Source: Sphingobacterium sp. (GTDB lineage: Bacteria; Bacteroidota; Bacteroidia; SpSt-205). From it: 45,594 bases of DNA. Location of the stretch: NCBI GenBank assembly GCA_028276345.1, contig JAPYWM010000001.1, positions 1 to 45,594 on the forward strand. The letters run 5' to 3'. A program made the translations under genes and the position numbers. Within the stretch, counting starts at the first letter, position 1; every line of letters starts with the position of its first letter. Positions 14,969 through 23,529 of this stretch are shown here, piece after piece. The notes below the pieces were generated by a model. That model was not told the DNA's origin and did not search any database. It saw only the letters and a program-made list of their open reading frames with translations.

Positions 14969-16464
14969 TCGGGGCTGGTTTTGGGGGTCTGGCTTTGGGG
15001 ATTCGGCTGAGGGCGGTGGGCTTGGACGTGACTATTTTGGACAAGCAGGCCTATCCGGGGGGTCAGGCCCAGCCCCTTCGGCAGGGGGGCTATCGGTTTG
15101 ATATGGGGCCTTCGCTGCTCACGGCCCCAGAGCTGGTAGAAGAGCTTTTTGAGATAGCGGGGCGAGATCGACGGGCTTATCTCTCTTGGGAAAAGCTGGA
15201 CCCCTTTTATCGGGTTTACTTCTGGGATGGCAGCTACATAGATTACACCGATGATGCGGAGCAGATGAAGGCGCAGCTGTCTCGGTTTAGCGACCACGAT
15301 GCCCGGGCGTATGCGGCCTTCATGGAACGTTCTCGGGCTTTTTACCAAGCTGTCATAGAGGAAGGTCTGGGTCGCCGTCCTTTTACGCTGCGAGAGCTTC
15401 TCCGATTTCTTCCTAAGGCGCTCCGCTTAGAGGCTTTGCGCTCCGCTTACGGCTTGGCTGCGAAGTTTTTCAAAGACGAGCGGAGCCGGTTTATTTTTTC
15501 GTTCCATCCGCTTTTCATAGGGGGTGATCCGTTTCGGGCGCCGGCGGTCTATCAGATGATCCCCTACTTGGAAAAGGCTGGGGGGGTGTGGTATGTGCGA
15601 GGCGGAATGCATGGGCTGGCGCAGGGGTTAGCGCAGCTATTTACGGACATTGGAGGGCGGCTGCTTCTTAGGACGGAGGCGCGGCGGATTCACACCCGGG
15701 GTGGACGGGTTGTCGCCGTCCAGACGGACAATGGCGACATCCCCGCTGATGTGGTTGTTTCCAATGCCGACTTCTTCCACACGTATTTTACGCTCTTAGA
15801 TAAAGAGGCGCTGCCCACGCTGGCTCGCTGGCGCCTGCGCCAGTACCAGTATGGGATGAGCGCTTTTCTGATTTATGCGGGGCTGAGCCGGACCTATCCT
15901 GAGACGCTCCCGCACCATACCATTGTTCTGGGTCCCCGTTACCGAGGTCTGGTGGGGGATATTTTCCGGCGGAAGGTTCTGCCGGAGGATTTCTCGCTTT
16001 ATGTGCATGCGCCTACCCGCACAGATGGGAGCTGGGCGCCCCCCGGCGGCGAAAGCCTGTATATTCTCTCCCCCGTGGCCAATCTTCAGAGTGGCATATC
16101 CTGGGCGGACATGGCCCCCCGCTATCAGGAAGCGATTTTGACTTCCCTCCAGCAGCGGCTGTTAGATGGTCTTGAGGGCACAATTCATACGTTGTCGATT
16201 TATACGCCGGAAGACTTTCTTCGGGAGCGGAACTGCACGTGGGGCTCTCCGTGGGGGATTGAGCCGCGCCTTACGCAGACGGCCAACCTCCGCCCACCGA
16301 ATAAGAGCCACTGGATCAAAGGCCTTTACTTAGTCGGGACGAACACACATCCGGGAGCGGGGGTGCCGGGGGTGATTCTTTCGGCAGCGGCCACCGCTCA
16401 GGCTATTTTGCAGGACGTCGGTTTGTCCGAACCTGTTCGTGTCCCTGCGCCTACGTATGAGTAA
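14947..16464 (+). CDS. crtI: Phytoene desaturase (CrtI)
   Basis: A 505-residue FAD-dependent desaturase converting phytoene to lycopene. It has the N-terminal VVIIGAGFGGLALGIRLRA, then GGYRFDMGPSLL, the mid-section HHTIVLGPRYRGLVGDIF and the C-terminal GLYLVGTNTHPGAGVPGVI that define CrtI. The start is ATG 14947, inside the end of crtD (22-nt overlap). The same frame stays open about 140 codons further upstream through crtD, but that stretch is a shadow reading and not part of the enzyme. It overlaps the next gene by 8 nt. Confidence 0.92.
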   Translation: MGKKVVIIGAGFGGLALGIRLRAVGLDVTILDKQAYPGGQAQPLRQGGYRFDMGPSLLTAPELVEELFEIAGRDRRAYLSWEKLDPFYRVYFWDGSYIDYTDDAEQMKAQLSRFSDHDARAYAAFMERSRAFYQAVIEEGLGRRPFTLRELLRFLPKALRLEALRSAYGLAAKFFKDERSRFIFSFHPLFIGGDPFRAPAVYQMIPYLEKAGGVWYVRGGMHGLAQGLAQLFTDIGGRLLLRTEARRIHTRGGRVVAVQTDNGDIPADVVVSNADFFHTYFTLLDKEALPTLARWRLRQYQYGMSAFLIYAGLSRTYPETLPHHTIVLGPRYRGLVGDIFRRKVLPEDFSLYVHAPTRTDGSWAPPGGESLYILSPVANLQSGISWADMAPRYQEAILTSLQQRLLDGLEGTIHTLSIYTPEDFLRERNCTWGSPWGIEPRLTQTANLRPPNKSHWIKGLYLVGTNTHPGAGVPGVILSAAATAQAILQDVGLSEPVRVPAPTYE

Positions 16465-17089
16465 GGTGCTCCTCTTTTGGAGCTCTGGGAAAGACAGCGC
16501 CATGGCTTATCAGCGGTTAGTAGCGGAGGGGTTTTCGGTGGCGGCCCTGATAACGACCACCCGGCCCGAGGGGTATGTGCCTTTTCACGAGGTGCCGTTC
16601 AGTGCCGTAGTCGACCAGGCGCGGGCGATAGGATTGCCTCTGTGGCGCCTGCCCCTCCCACACCCTTGCCCCAATACCCTCTACGAAAGCCTCATGGGCG
16701 AACTTTTCCGCCAAGCCCGCCAGCAGGGATTCACTCATGTGGCATTTGGCGACCTGTTTCTAACAGATATTCGCGCTTATCGTGCGCAGCTCGTAGAGAA
16801 GTATGATCTTACGCCGCTTTTCCCAGTCTGGCTTGAGACTTCTGAGGCCTCACCAGCCTACGTCCGCTCTGTGCTGCAAAGTGGCATCCGAGCTATCATC
16901 ACCGCCGTAGATACCAGCCGCCTACCCGCTGACTTAGTCGGGGAACCTTATGATGAGGCTTTTCTGGAAAGGCTACCCCCAGATGTAGACCCTGCGGGGG
17001 AGTACGGCGAGTTTCATACTTTCGTTCAGGAGGCGCCGTTCTTTAGGTTTTCGGTGTCTCTACCGCCGCCGCTACCGCACGCCGGATGA
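16457..17089 (+). CDS. Dph6-related PP-loop ATPase
   Basis: A 210-residue protein beginning MSKVLLFWSSGKDSAMAY, the PP-loop (SSGKDS) of the adenine nucleotide alpha-hydrolase superfamily. VAFGDLFLTDIRAYR and the C-terminal AGEYGEFHTFV match the family of eukaryotic/archaeal Dph6 (diphthine-ammonia ligase) and its bacterial relatives. Bacteria lack diphthamide, so the true reaction is unknown; ATP-driven amide formation is the family chemistry. ATG 16457 overlaps crtI by 8 nt and the stop overlaps the next ATG as ATGA. A role in pigment metabolism is possible only by position. Confidence 0.82.
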   Translation: MSKVLLFWSSGKDSAMAYQRLVAEGFSVAALITTTRPEGYVPFHEVPFSAVVDQARAIGLPLWRLPLPHPCPNTLYESLMGELFRQARQQGFTHVAFGDLFLTDIRAYRAQLVEKYDLTPLFPVWLETSEASPAYVRSVLQSGIRAIITAVDTSRLPADLVGEPYDEAFLERLPPDVDPAGEYGEFHTFVQEAPFFRFSVSLPPPLPHAG

Positions 17090-18084
17090 AAGAGCCTCTT
17101 CTGGTGCCCACGGACAAAGGTTTGTATGTACCGCCGGGGGATTTTTATATTGATCCCATTCGGCGGGTGCCGCGGGCGGTGATTACGCATGCGCATAGTG
17201 ATCATGCGCGGCGGGGAAGTAGGGTGTATCTGTGCAGTATGTCGACGGTGCCGCTTCTGCGGGGACGACTGGGCAATGTCGCCGTTCAGTCCCTCCCCTG
17301 GGGCGAAAAACTCACCATCGGCGAAGTGCAGGTGAGCTTTCATCCGGCTGGACACATTCTGGGCTCGGCACAGATTCGCTTAGAATACCGGGGCTATGTG
17401 ATGCTGGTGACGGGGGACTTCAAATGCGATGCGGACCCCACTGCGGAGGCTTGGGAGGCCGTCCAGGCCCATGCGGTCTTGTCGGAATGCACTTTTGGCC
17501 TGCCTGTCTACCGATGGCCTGACCCGGTGGGAGTCATAGCTGAGATAGCTGCCTGGTGGGAGGCCTGCCAGCGAAAGAAGTATCGGGCTATTTTTCTGGC
17601 GTACTCGCTGGGGAAGGCCCAGCGGATTTTGGCGAGCCTGCCCGACCTCGGGCCCCGCTATGTGCATCCGAGTGTCGTCCGGATGAATCAGGCGTATGAG
17701 GCGCAGGGGATTCGGCTGGGCCGCTGGCAGCCCCTCCCGAAAGACGGCCAGGTAGAAGCGGGGGCCTTTATTCTTTTGCCGCCGCAGGTGAGGCCAGAGC
17801 GTCTACAGGCCTTTGCCCCCTACGAAGTGGCGGAGGCTTCAGGCTGGCTGCTCCTGCGCAAACACCGCCGCACCCCCGCTCTCCATCAGGCATTCGTGCT
17901 GTCTGACCACGCTGACTTTTACCAGCTTGTTCGGTGTCTGGAAGCTACTGGCGCCGAGCGCTTTTACTTCACGCACGGCTACCGAGAAGCGATGCAGACT
18001 TACTTTGCGGCGAAAGGCTATGCGAGCTACGTCTGGCCCGATGGGTATTCGGACCGTCGCACCCTCTTTGCGGGTGCTCCTTAG
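17086..18084 (+). CDS. Metallo-beta-lactamase-fold DNA exonuclease (ligase-associated type)
   Basis: A 332-residue beta-CASP-type nuclease. The metal ligands are the HAHSDH motif near residue 30, GHILGSAQ, TGDFKCD, and the C-terminal LSDHADF and FTHGYR. The overall order matches the exonuclease usually encoded beside an ATP-dependent DNA ligase and helicase in a DNA-damage-response cluster. No ligase gene is in this window, so the usual partner is missing here. It shares ATGA with the gene before it and overlaps the GT9 gene by 17 nt. Sitting in an operon headed by a photolyase fits a repair role. Confidence 0.82.
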   Translation: MKEPLLVPTDKGLYVPPGDFYIDPIRRVPRAVITHAHSDHARRGSRVYLCSMSTVPLLRGRLGNVAVQSLPWGEKLTIGEVQVSFHPAGHILGSAQIRLEYRGYVMLVTGDFKCDADPTAEAWEAVQAHAVLSECTFGLPVYRWPDPVGVIAEIAAWWEACQRKKYRAIFLAYSLGKAQRILASLPDLGPRYVHPSVVRMNQAYEAQGIRLGRWQPLPKDGQVEAGAFILLPPQVRPERLQAFAPYEVAEASGWLLLRKHRRTPALHQAFVLSDHADFYQLVRCLEATGAERFYFTHGYREAMQTYFAAKGYASYVWPDGYSDRRTLFAGAP

Positions 18085-19090
18085 CCGGACGGACCGGCTG
18101 GGGGACCTCCTCCTCACTTTGCCCATGGCAAACCTCCTTTCGCAAGCGCGCCCTGACCTGGAAATAGTCTTTCTGGTACAGCGGTATGCGGCGCCCCTCT
18201 TGGGGCACCATGACCCGCCTTACCCCGCCTGGATAGTGGAGGATAAACCCCCGCTTTCGTCGGTGCAGGCTATCATACATGTGTATCCGCGCTTTTCGCT
18301 GGCATGGCGGGCGTTTCGGGCGGGGATTCCCCGGCGTATCGGGACCAGCCGCCGATGGTATCACTGGCTCTTTTGCAACGAACGTCCTTCTGTTTCCCGT
18401 CGGTATAGCTTCCTCCATGAGAGCCTTCTGAACTTGCGTTTGCTTCTGCCGCTGCTACCTGCGTCCTGGCAGGAGCGGGTGCTAAGCATGAAGCAGGAAG
18501 AGCTTCTTTCGTATCGGGCGCGGCTGGTGCCGCAGGCGGCTTTACCGGAGGCTATTGCGGAGCCCCTAAGGCGGGCCTCTTTGCGCATCGCCCTGCATGT
18601 GGGCGGAAAAGGCGGTGCGCCGGCATGGCCAACCTCCAGCTGGGTGGCCCTTGTAGAAATCTTACGCCGCCGTTATCCCGAAGCACTCTTTAGCTTCACT
18701 GGGAGCCCTGAGGAGAAGCCACGCATAGACCCTGTGGCGGCGGTTCTGCCGAGGGAGCGGGTCCTGCGTACAGAAGGCCTCCTTTCCCTGCCGGAGCTGA
18801 TAACCTTTCTCTCGCAGGTGGATGTGCTGATAAGCGGTTCTACGGGGCCGCTTCACATAGCGGCGGCGCTGGATGTACCGGTGGTGGGGGTGTTTCCGGC
18901 GACGGCAGCCATGGGTCCTTGGCGTTGGGCGCCGCTGTCTCCCTATGCGACGGTTTTCGCTAAGGGGGAAGTCTGCGCCCGCTGTACGTATCCGCCCCGT
19001 GCTTGTTTATGCTTAGCGGGGATAGAGGCCTTGCGGCTCGCGGAGGCGATTCCGGCGGCGCTCCAGCGTAAAGGCGCCGAGCTGCGATAG
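18068..19090 (+). CDS. GT9-family (heptosyltransferase-like) glycosyltransferase
   Basis: About 340 residues with the family opening RVLLSRTDRLGDLLLTLPMA, then IALHVGGKGGAPAWPTSSWV and the donor-site region VLISGSTGPLHIAAALDVPVVGVF. These mark ADP-heptose:LPS heptosyltransferase relatives (GT9), which act on the cytoplasmic face in LPS core assembly. The start is uncertain. TTG 18068 gives the typical MRVLLSRTD start; GTG 18074 and ATG 18041 are also in frame. The 3' end overlaps asnB, on the opposite strand, by 78 nt. It is the last gene of the photolyase/carotenoid operon. Confidence 0.83.
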   Translation: MRVLLSRTDRLGDLLLTLPMANLLSQARPDLEIVFLVQRYAAPLLGHHDPPYPAWIVEDKPPLSSVQAIIHVYPRFSLAWRAFRAGIPRRIGTSRRWYHWLFCNERPSVSRRYSFLHESLLNLRLLLPLLPASWQERVLSMKQEELLSYRARLVPQAALPEAIAEPLRRASLRIALHVGGKGGAPAWPTSSWVALVEILRRRYPEALFSFTGSPEEKPRIDPVAAVLPRERVLRTEGLLSLPELITFLSQVDVLISGSTGPLHIAAALDVPVVGVFPATAAMGPWRWAPLSPYATVFAKGEVCARCTYPPRACLCLAGIEALRLAEAIPAALQRKGAELR

Positions 19091-20890
19091 GAGCCATAAG
19101 CGCGTGCCCAGTTCCTCCCGCCCTCGGTCATATTGGCGCCAGAGGTTTTTTATCAGCGTGGGGGAAAGGCCCCATTCGTTCTCCAAGAGCTTGCTATCGG
19201 TCATGGTGTGTATCCAGTCTCGGAGAGGGCCCTTACGCATCCATACCCGCAGGGGTAAAGCGAAGCCCCACTTAGGCCGTTCTACCAGCGATGCTGGGAG
19301 GAATTCGCGCAGGATAGCACGCAGGAGAGGCTTGTATTGGGGGATGGCACTGCCTGTAGGGTACTTGTAGTGCACGGGAAGGCGCCAGGCGAGCTCTACC
19401 ACCCCACGGTCTAAGAGGGGTACTCGCACTTCCAGGCTATGCTGCATAGAGGCGCGGTCTACCTTCATCAGGAGGTCTTCGGGCAGGTAGTACAAAAACT
19501 CCCAGGCGGCTTGGGCGAGGAAGGCGTCTGCGGGGAGGCGGTCTCGCTGGAAGAGCCACTTGACTTCTGGCCGATGGGTTAGGCCCATGGCTTCTACTTC
19601 TCCCCAGCTGAAAGCCTCCTGTTCCTGCGAGAAGAGGTGGCTCTGGAAGGTGAGGGCGGGCTTTCTGAGGAGCTGGAGGAGGCGTTTGGCCTTGCGGCCG
19701 GGCAGATAAGGGACAAGGTGCACGGTGCCCGGAGGGACGAAGGGGTAGAGGGGTTGGAGCCGCCGGGCCAGTTCATAGCGCCGATACCCCCCAAAGAGTT
19801 CGTCGCCCCCATCGCCGGCTAAGACGACCTTGACCCGGGAAGCTGCCAGCTGCGAGACGAGATAGGTCGGCACGGCCGAATAGTCCCCAAAGGGTTCATC
19901 GTACCAGCGGGGCATTTCCATGAGGAGGGGGAGGGCCTCCTCTACGGACAGGACGGCTTTTTCCAGGGGGATACCCAGAGCTTGGCTGACGCCTTCGGCG
20001 TAGGGCAGTTCGTTGTACTTTTCCTCGGCGAAGCCAATCGCAAAAGCTTGGATGTCCTGGCCCGCTTCTTTGGCGAAGGCGGCCACGAGCGAGGAGTCTG
20101 TCCCCCCGCTTAGGAATAGGCCTACGGGCACATCACTCACGAGGTGCGATCGGACAGCTTGGCGGAGGGTTTCTTTTACGGCCTGTTGGGCTTCCTCCCA
20201 GGAGAGCGTGAGGGGTTCTTTTTGCCAGAGGTGGGTTCGGTCGTAGTAGAGGCGTTTGACGAGGCCTTTTGGGGTGATGGTCCACATTTCGCCGGGGCGG
20301 ACTTTGTAGACGCCCTTATAGGGGGAGAGGGGGGCGGGGATGAAGCCGAGGTGCAGGTAGAGGGCGATGGCCAGCGGCTCTGGGATGAGGTCTGGCAGCC
20401 AGGCTTGGAGGACCTTCAGCTCGGAGGCAAAGTAGACGCCTTCGGGCCGCTGCGCTACATAGAGGGGCTTGATGCCAGAAGGGTCTCGGACCAGGAGGCA
20501 CTTCTCTGACGTTTCATCATACAGGGCAAAGGCGAACATTCCCCGGAGATGTTTGGGGAGGTCTTCGCCATACTGGCGGTAGGCCCAGAGGATGACCTCG
20601 GTGTCGCTGCGGGTATGGAGGGGGTAGCGGTTTTCTTTGGCGAGCGTCTGGAAGTTGTAGATTTCGCCGTTGTAGACGAGGTGGAGGCTATGGAGGTGGA
20701 AGGGCTGGTGGGCGGCTTCGCTGAGGTCCAGGATGCTGAGGCGGGTGTGAGATAAACCTACCCGGCCGTTAGGGGCTATCCAGGTGCCCTGGGCATCCGG
20801 CCCTCGATGGGCGAGTAGACTACACGCCTGAGGGAGGGGAGGCTTTTCCCGGGTGGTCTCCCACAGATAATATCCCGCCAGCCCGCACAT
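19013..20890 (-). CDS. asnB: Asparagine synthase (glutamine-hydrolysing)
   Basis: A 625-residue cytosolic enzyme making asparagine from aspartate, ATP and glutamine. The N-terminal nucleophile is Cys2 (MCGLAGYYLW), followed by the class II amidotransferase marks LLAHRGPDAQGTW and LVYNGEIYN. The synthetase domain has the PPi loop LSGGTDSSLVA, LAGDGGDELFGGYRRY and VDRASMQHSLEVRVPLLD. The length is typical. It starts 11 nt after the nuoD stop, so it is co-transcribed with nuoD. Homologues also act in surface-glycan modification; the intact Cys and PPi loop fit a true synthetase. Confidence 0.93.
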   Translation of the reverse strand: MCGLAGYYLWETTREKPPLPQACSLLAHRGPDAQGTWIAPNGRVGLSHTRLSILDLSEAAHQPFHLHSLHLVYNGEIYNFQTLAKENRYPLHTRSDTEVILWAYRQYGEDLPKHLRGMFAFALYDETSEKCLLVRDPSGIKPLYVAQRPEGVYFASELKVLQAWLPDLIPEPLAIALYLHLGFIPAPLSPYKGVYKVRPGEMWTITPKGLVKRLYYDRTHLWQKEPLTLSWEEAQQAVKETLRQAVRSHLVSDVPVGLFLSGGTDSSLVAAFAKEAGQDIQAFAIGFAEEKYNELPYAEGVSQALGIPLEKAVLSVEEALPLLMEMPRWYDEPFGDYSAVPTYLVSQLAASRVKVVLAGDGGDELFGGYRRYELARRLQPLYPFVPPGTVHLVPYLPGRKAKRLLQLLRKPALTFQSHLFSQEQEAFSWGEVEAMGLTHRPEVKWLFQRDRLPADAFLAQAAWEFLYYLPEDLLMKVDRASMQHSLEVRVPLLDRGVVELAWRLPVHYKYPTGSAIPQYKPLLRAILREFLPASLVERPKWGFALPLRVWMRKGPLRDWIHTMTDSKLLENEWGLSPTLIKNLWRQYDRGREELGTRLWLLSQLGAFTLERRRNRLREPQGLYPR

Positions 20891-20901
20891 GTCGGGCGGG
20901 G

Positions 20902-22191
20902 TTATTTATCGGCTTCGCCGAGGACGGGGTCTACAGACCCGATGAGGAGCACAGCGTCGGAGACCATCGCCCCTTCCAGAAGCTTTTCCAACACCTGGAT
21001 GTTGGCGAAGGAGGGGGATTTGATTTTGACTCGCCACGGGATGCCCGTCCCATCTGAGTAGATGTAGAAGCCGAGTTCGCCCTTAGGGGCTTCGATGGCG
21101 TGGTAGACTTCTACGCCGGCGGGTGCGCGCGGCCCCGTGTCCGTCATCATGAAGTCATGGATCATGCCCTCCATGGAGAAGTACACTTCGTCTTTGGAGG
21201 GGTAGGCGTACTTGGCGTTGTCTAAGCGGATAGGGCCTTTGGGGAGTTTCGCCAAAAGCTGTTCAATAATGCGGGCACTCTGTTCCATTTCTGCCATGCG
21301 GACGTGGTAGCGGGCGAGGATATCGCCTTCGGTTCGTACCGGCACCTCAAAGTCCACATCGTTATAGACCAGGTAGGGTTCGTAGAGGCGCACATCGTAG
21401 GGCACGCCGGAGGCCCGGAGGTTTGGTCCGGTGAAGCCATAAGCGATGGCGTCTTCTTTGGAGATGACGCCCACGCCTTCGACCCGGCGGAGGAAGATTG
21501 GATTTTTATCGAGGAGGCGGCGCCAGTCTTTGAGCTCTTTGTAGAAGCCGGTGATGAAGCTTTTGATCATGCTGATTGTTTCGTCGGTGATGTCGTATTG
21601 CACGCCGCCGATCCGGGCATGGCTTACGGTGAAGCGCACGCCAGCCAGTTTGTCAAAGATGCTATAGATTTTCTCTCTTTCCCGGAAGGTCCAGAGGAAC
21701 ATAGAGACGGCGCCGGCATCCATGACCATTGTTCCCAGCCACAGGAGGTGGGAGGAGATACGGGCGAGTTCGGCGGCGATGGTGCGGATGTACTGGGCTC
21801 GGGGTGGGGCTTGGATTTGGAGGAGCTTTTCTACGGCGAGGCACCAGGCGACGTTATTGGAGTAGGGGGAGAGGTAATCCATGCGGTCGGTGTAGGGCAT
21901 GAACTCCTGGGGGGTTTTGTATTCGGCGATTTTCTCGATGCCCCGGTGGAGATAGCCGATGTCTATGACGGCTTTGACGATTTTTTCGCCATCTAAGAGG
22001 AGTACGGCTCGGAGGACGCCGTGGGTAGCGGGATGTTGCGGCCCCATGTTGAGGACGACTCGGGTGGCGAGCGGGTCGCTCTCGTCAATCTCTACGTGGG
22101 TGTGTTTGTCCTCGAGGCGCTTGTAGAGGGCTTTTTGGTGCTCGGGCCAGAACTCCAGTCGCGCCTGATCGGCCAGGCTGAGCTTTTCCAT
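20902..22191 (-). CDS. nuoD: NADH-quinone oxidoreductase subunit D
   Basis: A 429-residue subunit of the peripheral arm of respiratory complex I, forming the quinone-binding site with NuoB. Family marks are LNMGPQHPATHGVLR, the D-loop region DIGYLHRGIEKIAEYKT, YTDRMDYLSPYSNNVAW, and the C-terminal KGELGFYIYSDGTGIPWRVK. The first 25 residues are an extra charged leader before the conserved core. It is not fused to NuoC, and nuoC lies about 6 kb away on the other strand in a dnaA operon. It shares a transcript with asnB instead of other nuo genes. A TATCTTCG box ends 4 nt before the ATG. Confidence 0.95.
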   Translation of the reverse strand: MEKLSLADQARLEFWPEHQKALYKRLEDKHTHVEIDESDPLATRVVLNMGPQHPATHGVLRAVLLLDGEKIVKAVIDIGYLHRGIEKIAEYKTPQEFMPYTDRMDYLSPYSNNVAWCLAVEKLLQIQAPPRAQYIRTIAAELARISSHLLWLGTMVMDAGAVSMFLWTFREREKIYSIFDKLAGVRFTVSHARIGGVQYDITDETISMIKSFITGFYKELKDWRRLLDKNPIFLRRVEGVGVISKEDAIAYGFTGPNLRASGVPYDVRLYEPYLVYNDVDFEVPVRTEGDILARYHVRMAEMEQSARIIEQLLAKLPKGPIRLDNAKYAYPSKDEVYFSMEGMIHDFMMTDTGPRAPAGVEVYHAIEAPKGELGFYIYSDGTGIPWRVKIKSPSFANIQVLEKLLEGAMVSDAVLLIGSVDPVLGEADK

Positions 22192-22195
22192 AGTG

Positions 22196-22203
22196 CGAAG
22201 ATA
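22196..22203 (-). promoter_or_regulatory. Near-consensus -7 box TATCTTCG for nuoD
   Basis: One mismatch to TAnnTTTG, ending 4 nt before the nuoD ATG. It predicts a leaderless nuoD-asnB mRNA. Confidence 0.4.
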
Positions 22204-22306
22204 ATGAACATATTAGAGCGGGGCGTGGTGTTGTGGGATAGCTGCTGGCGGCGGAGGAAGGGGCGATCACCACAGAGCGGACCGAGGGCACGGAGGGATC
22301 CCGGTG

Positions 22307-22347
22307 CGCGCGGCGCGACGTGCTTTGGGATGATAGGGCGCCGCGCG
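22307..22347. repeat. 10-bp inverted repeat in a divergent intergenic region
   Basis: CGCGCGGCGC (22307-22316) pairs perfectly with GCGCCGCGCG (22338-22347) across a 21-nt spacer. It lies in the 258-nt gap between nuoD and the TolB-like gene, which holds the two divergent promoter boxes and no gene that I can see. It may be an operator or a read-through barrier; function unknown. Confidence 0.4.
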
Positions 22348-22437
22348 GCATGGGGAAATGCCCCGGCTACGTTGCTTGCTGTATATTTATCGTAGCCTCC
22401 CGGCCTGACTACCCGTCAGCTCCCCCGCCTTCTGCTT

Positions 22438-22445
22438 TATCTTTG
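22438..22445 (+). promoter_or_regulatory. -7 promoter box TATCTTTG for the TolB-like operon
   Basis: A perfect TAnnTTTG match ending 4 nt before the ATG at 22450. It predicts a leaderless mRNA that continues through truA and rpoN. Confidence 0.6.
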
Positions 22446-22449
22446 TCAC

Positions 22450-23529
22450 ATGGTGCTCAGACGTCCCCTGCTTTACAGTTTATGGCTGATCACGGCCTGT
22501 GCGCAGAAGCCTCCTGCTGCTTCTGAGAACTCTGCCAAGCCCCGGCCGCTTCATTACCCGCAGGAGAAGCACCTCCGAAATGTCCGGCAGCTCACTTTCG
22601 GCGGCAATAACGCCGAGGGATACTTTGACCCAACGGGGCGCTATATTGTCTTTCAGAGCGACTGGGAGGCTATCAATCCCCAAGGGTGCGACCAGATATT
22701 CCTGCTGGACCTTTTAGATAATCCTCCCAAATACCGCCGCATCTCTACGGGGAAGGGCCGGACTACCTGTTCTTACTTTCTGAAGGATGGGCGCATTATA
22801 TACGCGTCTACACATGGGGTTTCTGACTCTTGTCCCCGGCCGCCGGCGTACAAGGGGCGGTACGTCTGGCCTCTTTACGAATACGATCTGTATCTCTACG
22901 ATCCGCGGACGGATAGTCTGCGGGCCTTTTTGCCGGCGCGGGGCTATGATGCGGAAGCTACCGTCTCGCCGGATGGACGCTATCTGGTTTTCACCTCTTT
23001 GCGGGGGGGAGACCTGGATTTGTGGCTGTATGACTTTGAGACGCAGACGCTACGGCAGCTAACCAGCGAACTCGGGTATGATGGGGGGGCCTTCTTTGGG
23101 CCGGACTCCAAAACGATCGTTTGGCGGGCCAGCCGCCCCCAGGGCGAAGCTATCCAGAGTTATAAAGCCCTCCTCGCCCAGAACCTCGTCGAGCCTACCA
23201 ACCTCCAGATTTTCGTCATGCATATTGACTCCATGGTTCCGCATCAAGTGACGCACCTACCCGGCGCCAACTGGGCACCGTACTTCCACCCTAATGGCCG
23301 CACGATTCTTTTCTCTACTAATCATCACAGCTTAGATAAGGGCGGGCGGGTGTTTAATATTTTTGCGATTGAGCGGGATGGCACAGGCCTCCGGCAGATC
23401 ACGTTTGATTCGGAGTTTGATGCTTTCCCCATGTTTTCGCCGGATGGGAAAAAGCTCATCTGGGCCAGTAATCGCGCTGGTCAGAAGCCCCGCGAAACCA
23501 ATCTTTTTATTGCTGATTGGGTGGAATGA
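22450..23529 (+). CDS. TolB-like beta-propeller lipoprotein
   Basis: A 359-residue protein with a lipoprotein signal MVLRRPLLYSLWLITAC (Cys17 predicted lipidated). At least four PD40/WD40-like blades follow, each with the F/SPDG-R-L/I-F-S pattern (FDPTGRYIVFQSD, VSPDGRYLVFTSLRGGD, FHPNGRTILFSTN, FSPDGKKLIWASN). Such propellers occur in TolB and in periplasmic scaffold proteins of Bacteroidota. It lacks the TolB N-terminal domain, so it is not TolB itself. The next gene starts within its stop codon (ATGA). The coding strand alternates between G-rich and C-rich blocks. Confidence 0.8.
   Translation: MVLRRPLLYSLWLITACAQKPPAASENSAKPRPLHYPQEKHLRNVRQLTFGGNNAEGYFDPTGRYIVFQSDWEAINPQGCDQIFLLDLLDNPPKYRRISTGKGRTTCSYFLKDGRIIYASTHGVSDSCPRPPAYKGRYVWPLYEYDLYLYDPRTDSLRAFLPARGYDAEATVSPDGRYLVFTSLRGGDLDLWLYDFETQTLRQLTSELGYDGGAFFGPDSKTIVWRASRPQGEAIQSYKALLAQNLVEPTNLQIFVMHIDSMVPHQVTHLPGANWAPYFHPNGRTILFSTNHHSLDKGGRVFNIFAIERDGTGLRQITFDSEFDAFPMFSPDGKKLIWASNRAGQKPRETNLFIADWVE

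Noticed and set aside
21304..21996. A 230-codon frame antisense to nuoD
   Set aside because: nuoD is highly conserved here and the antisense product is an acidic shadow without motifs.
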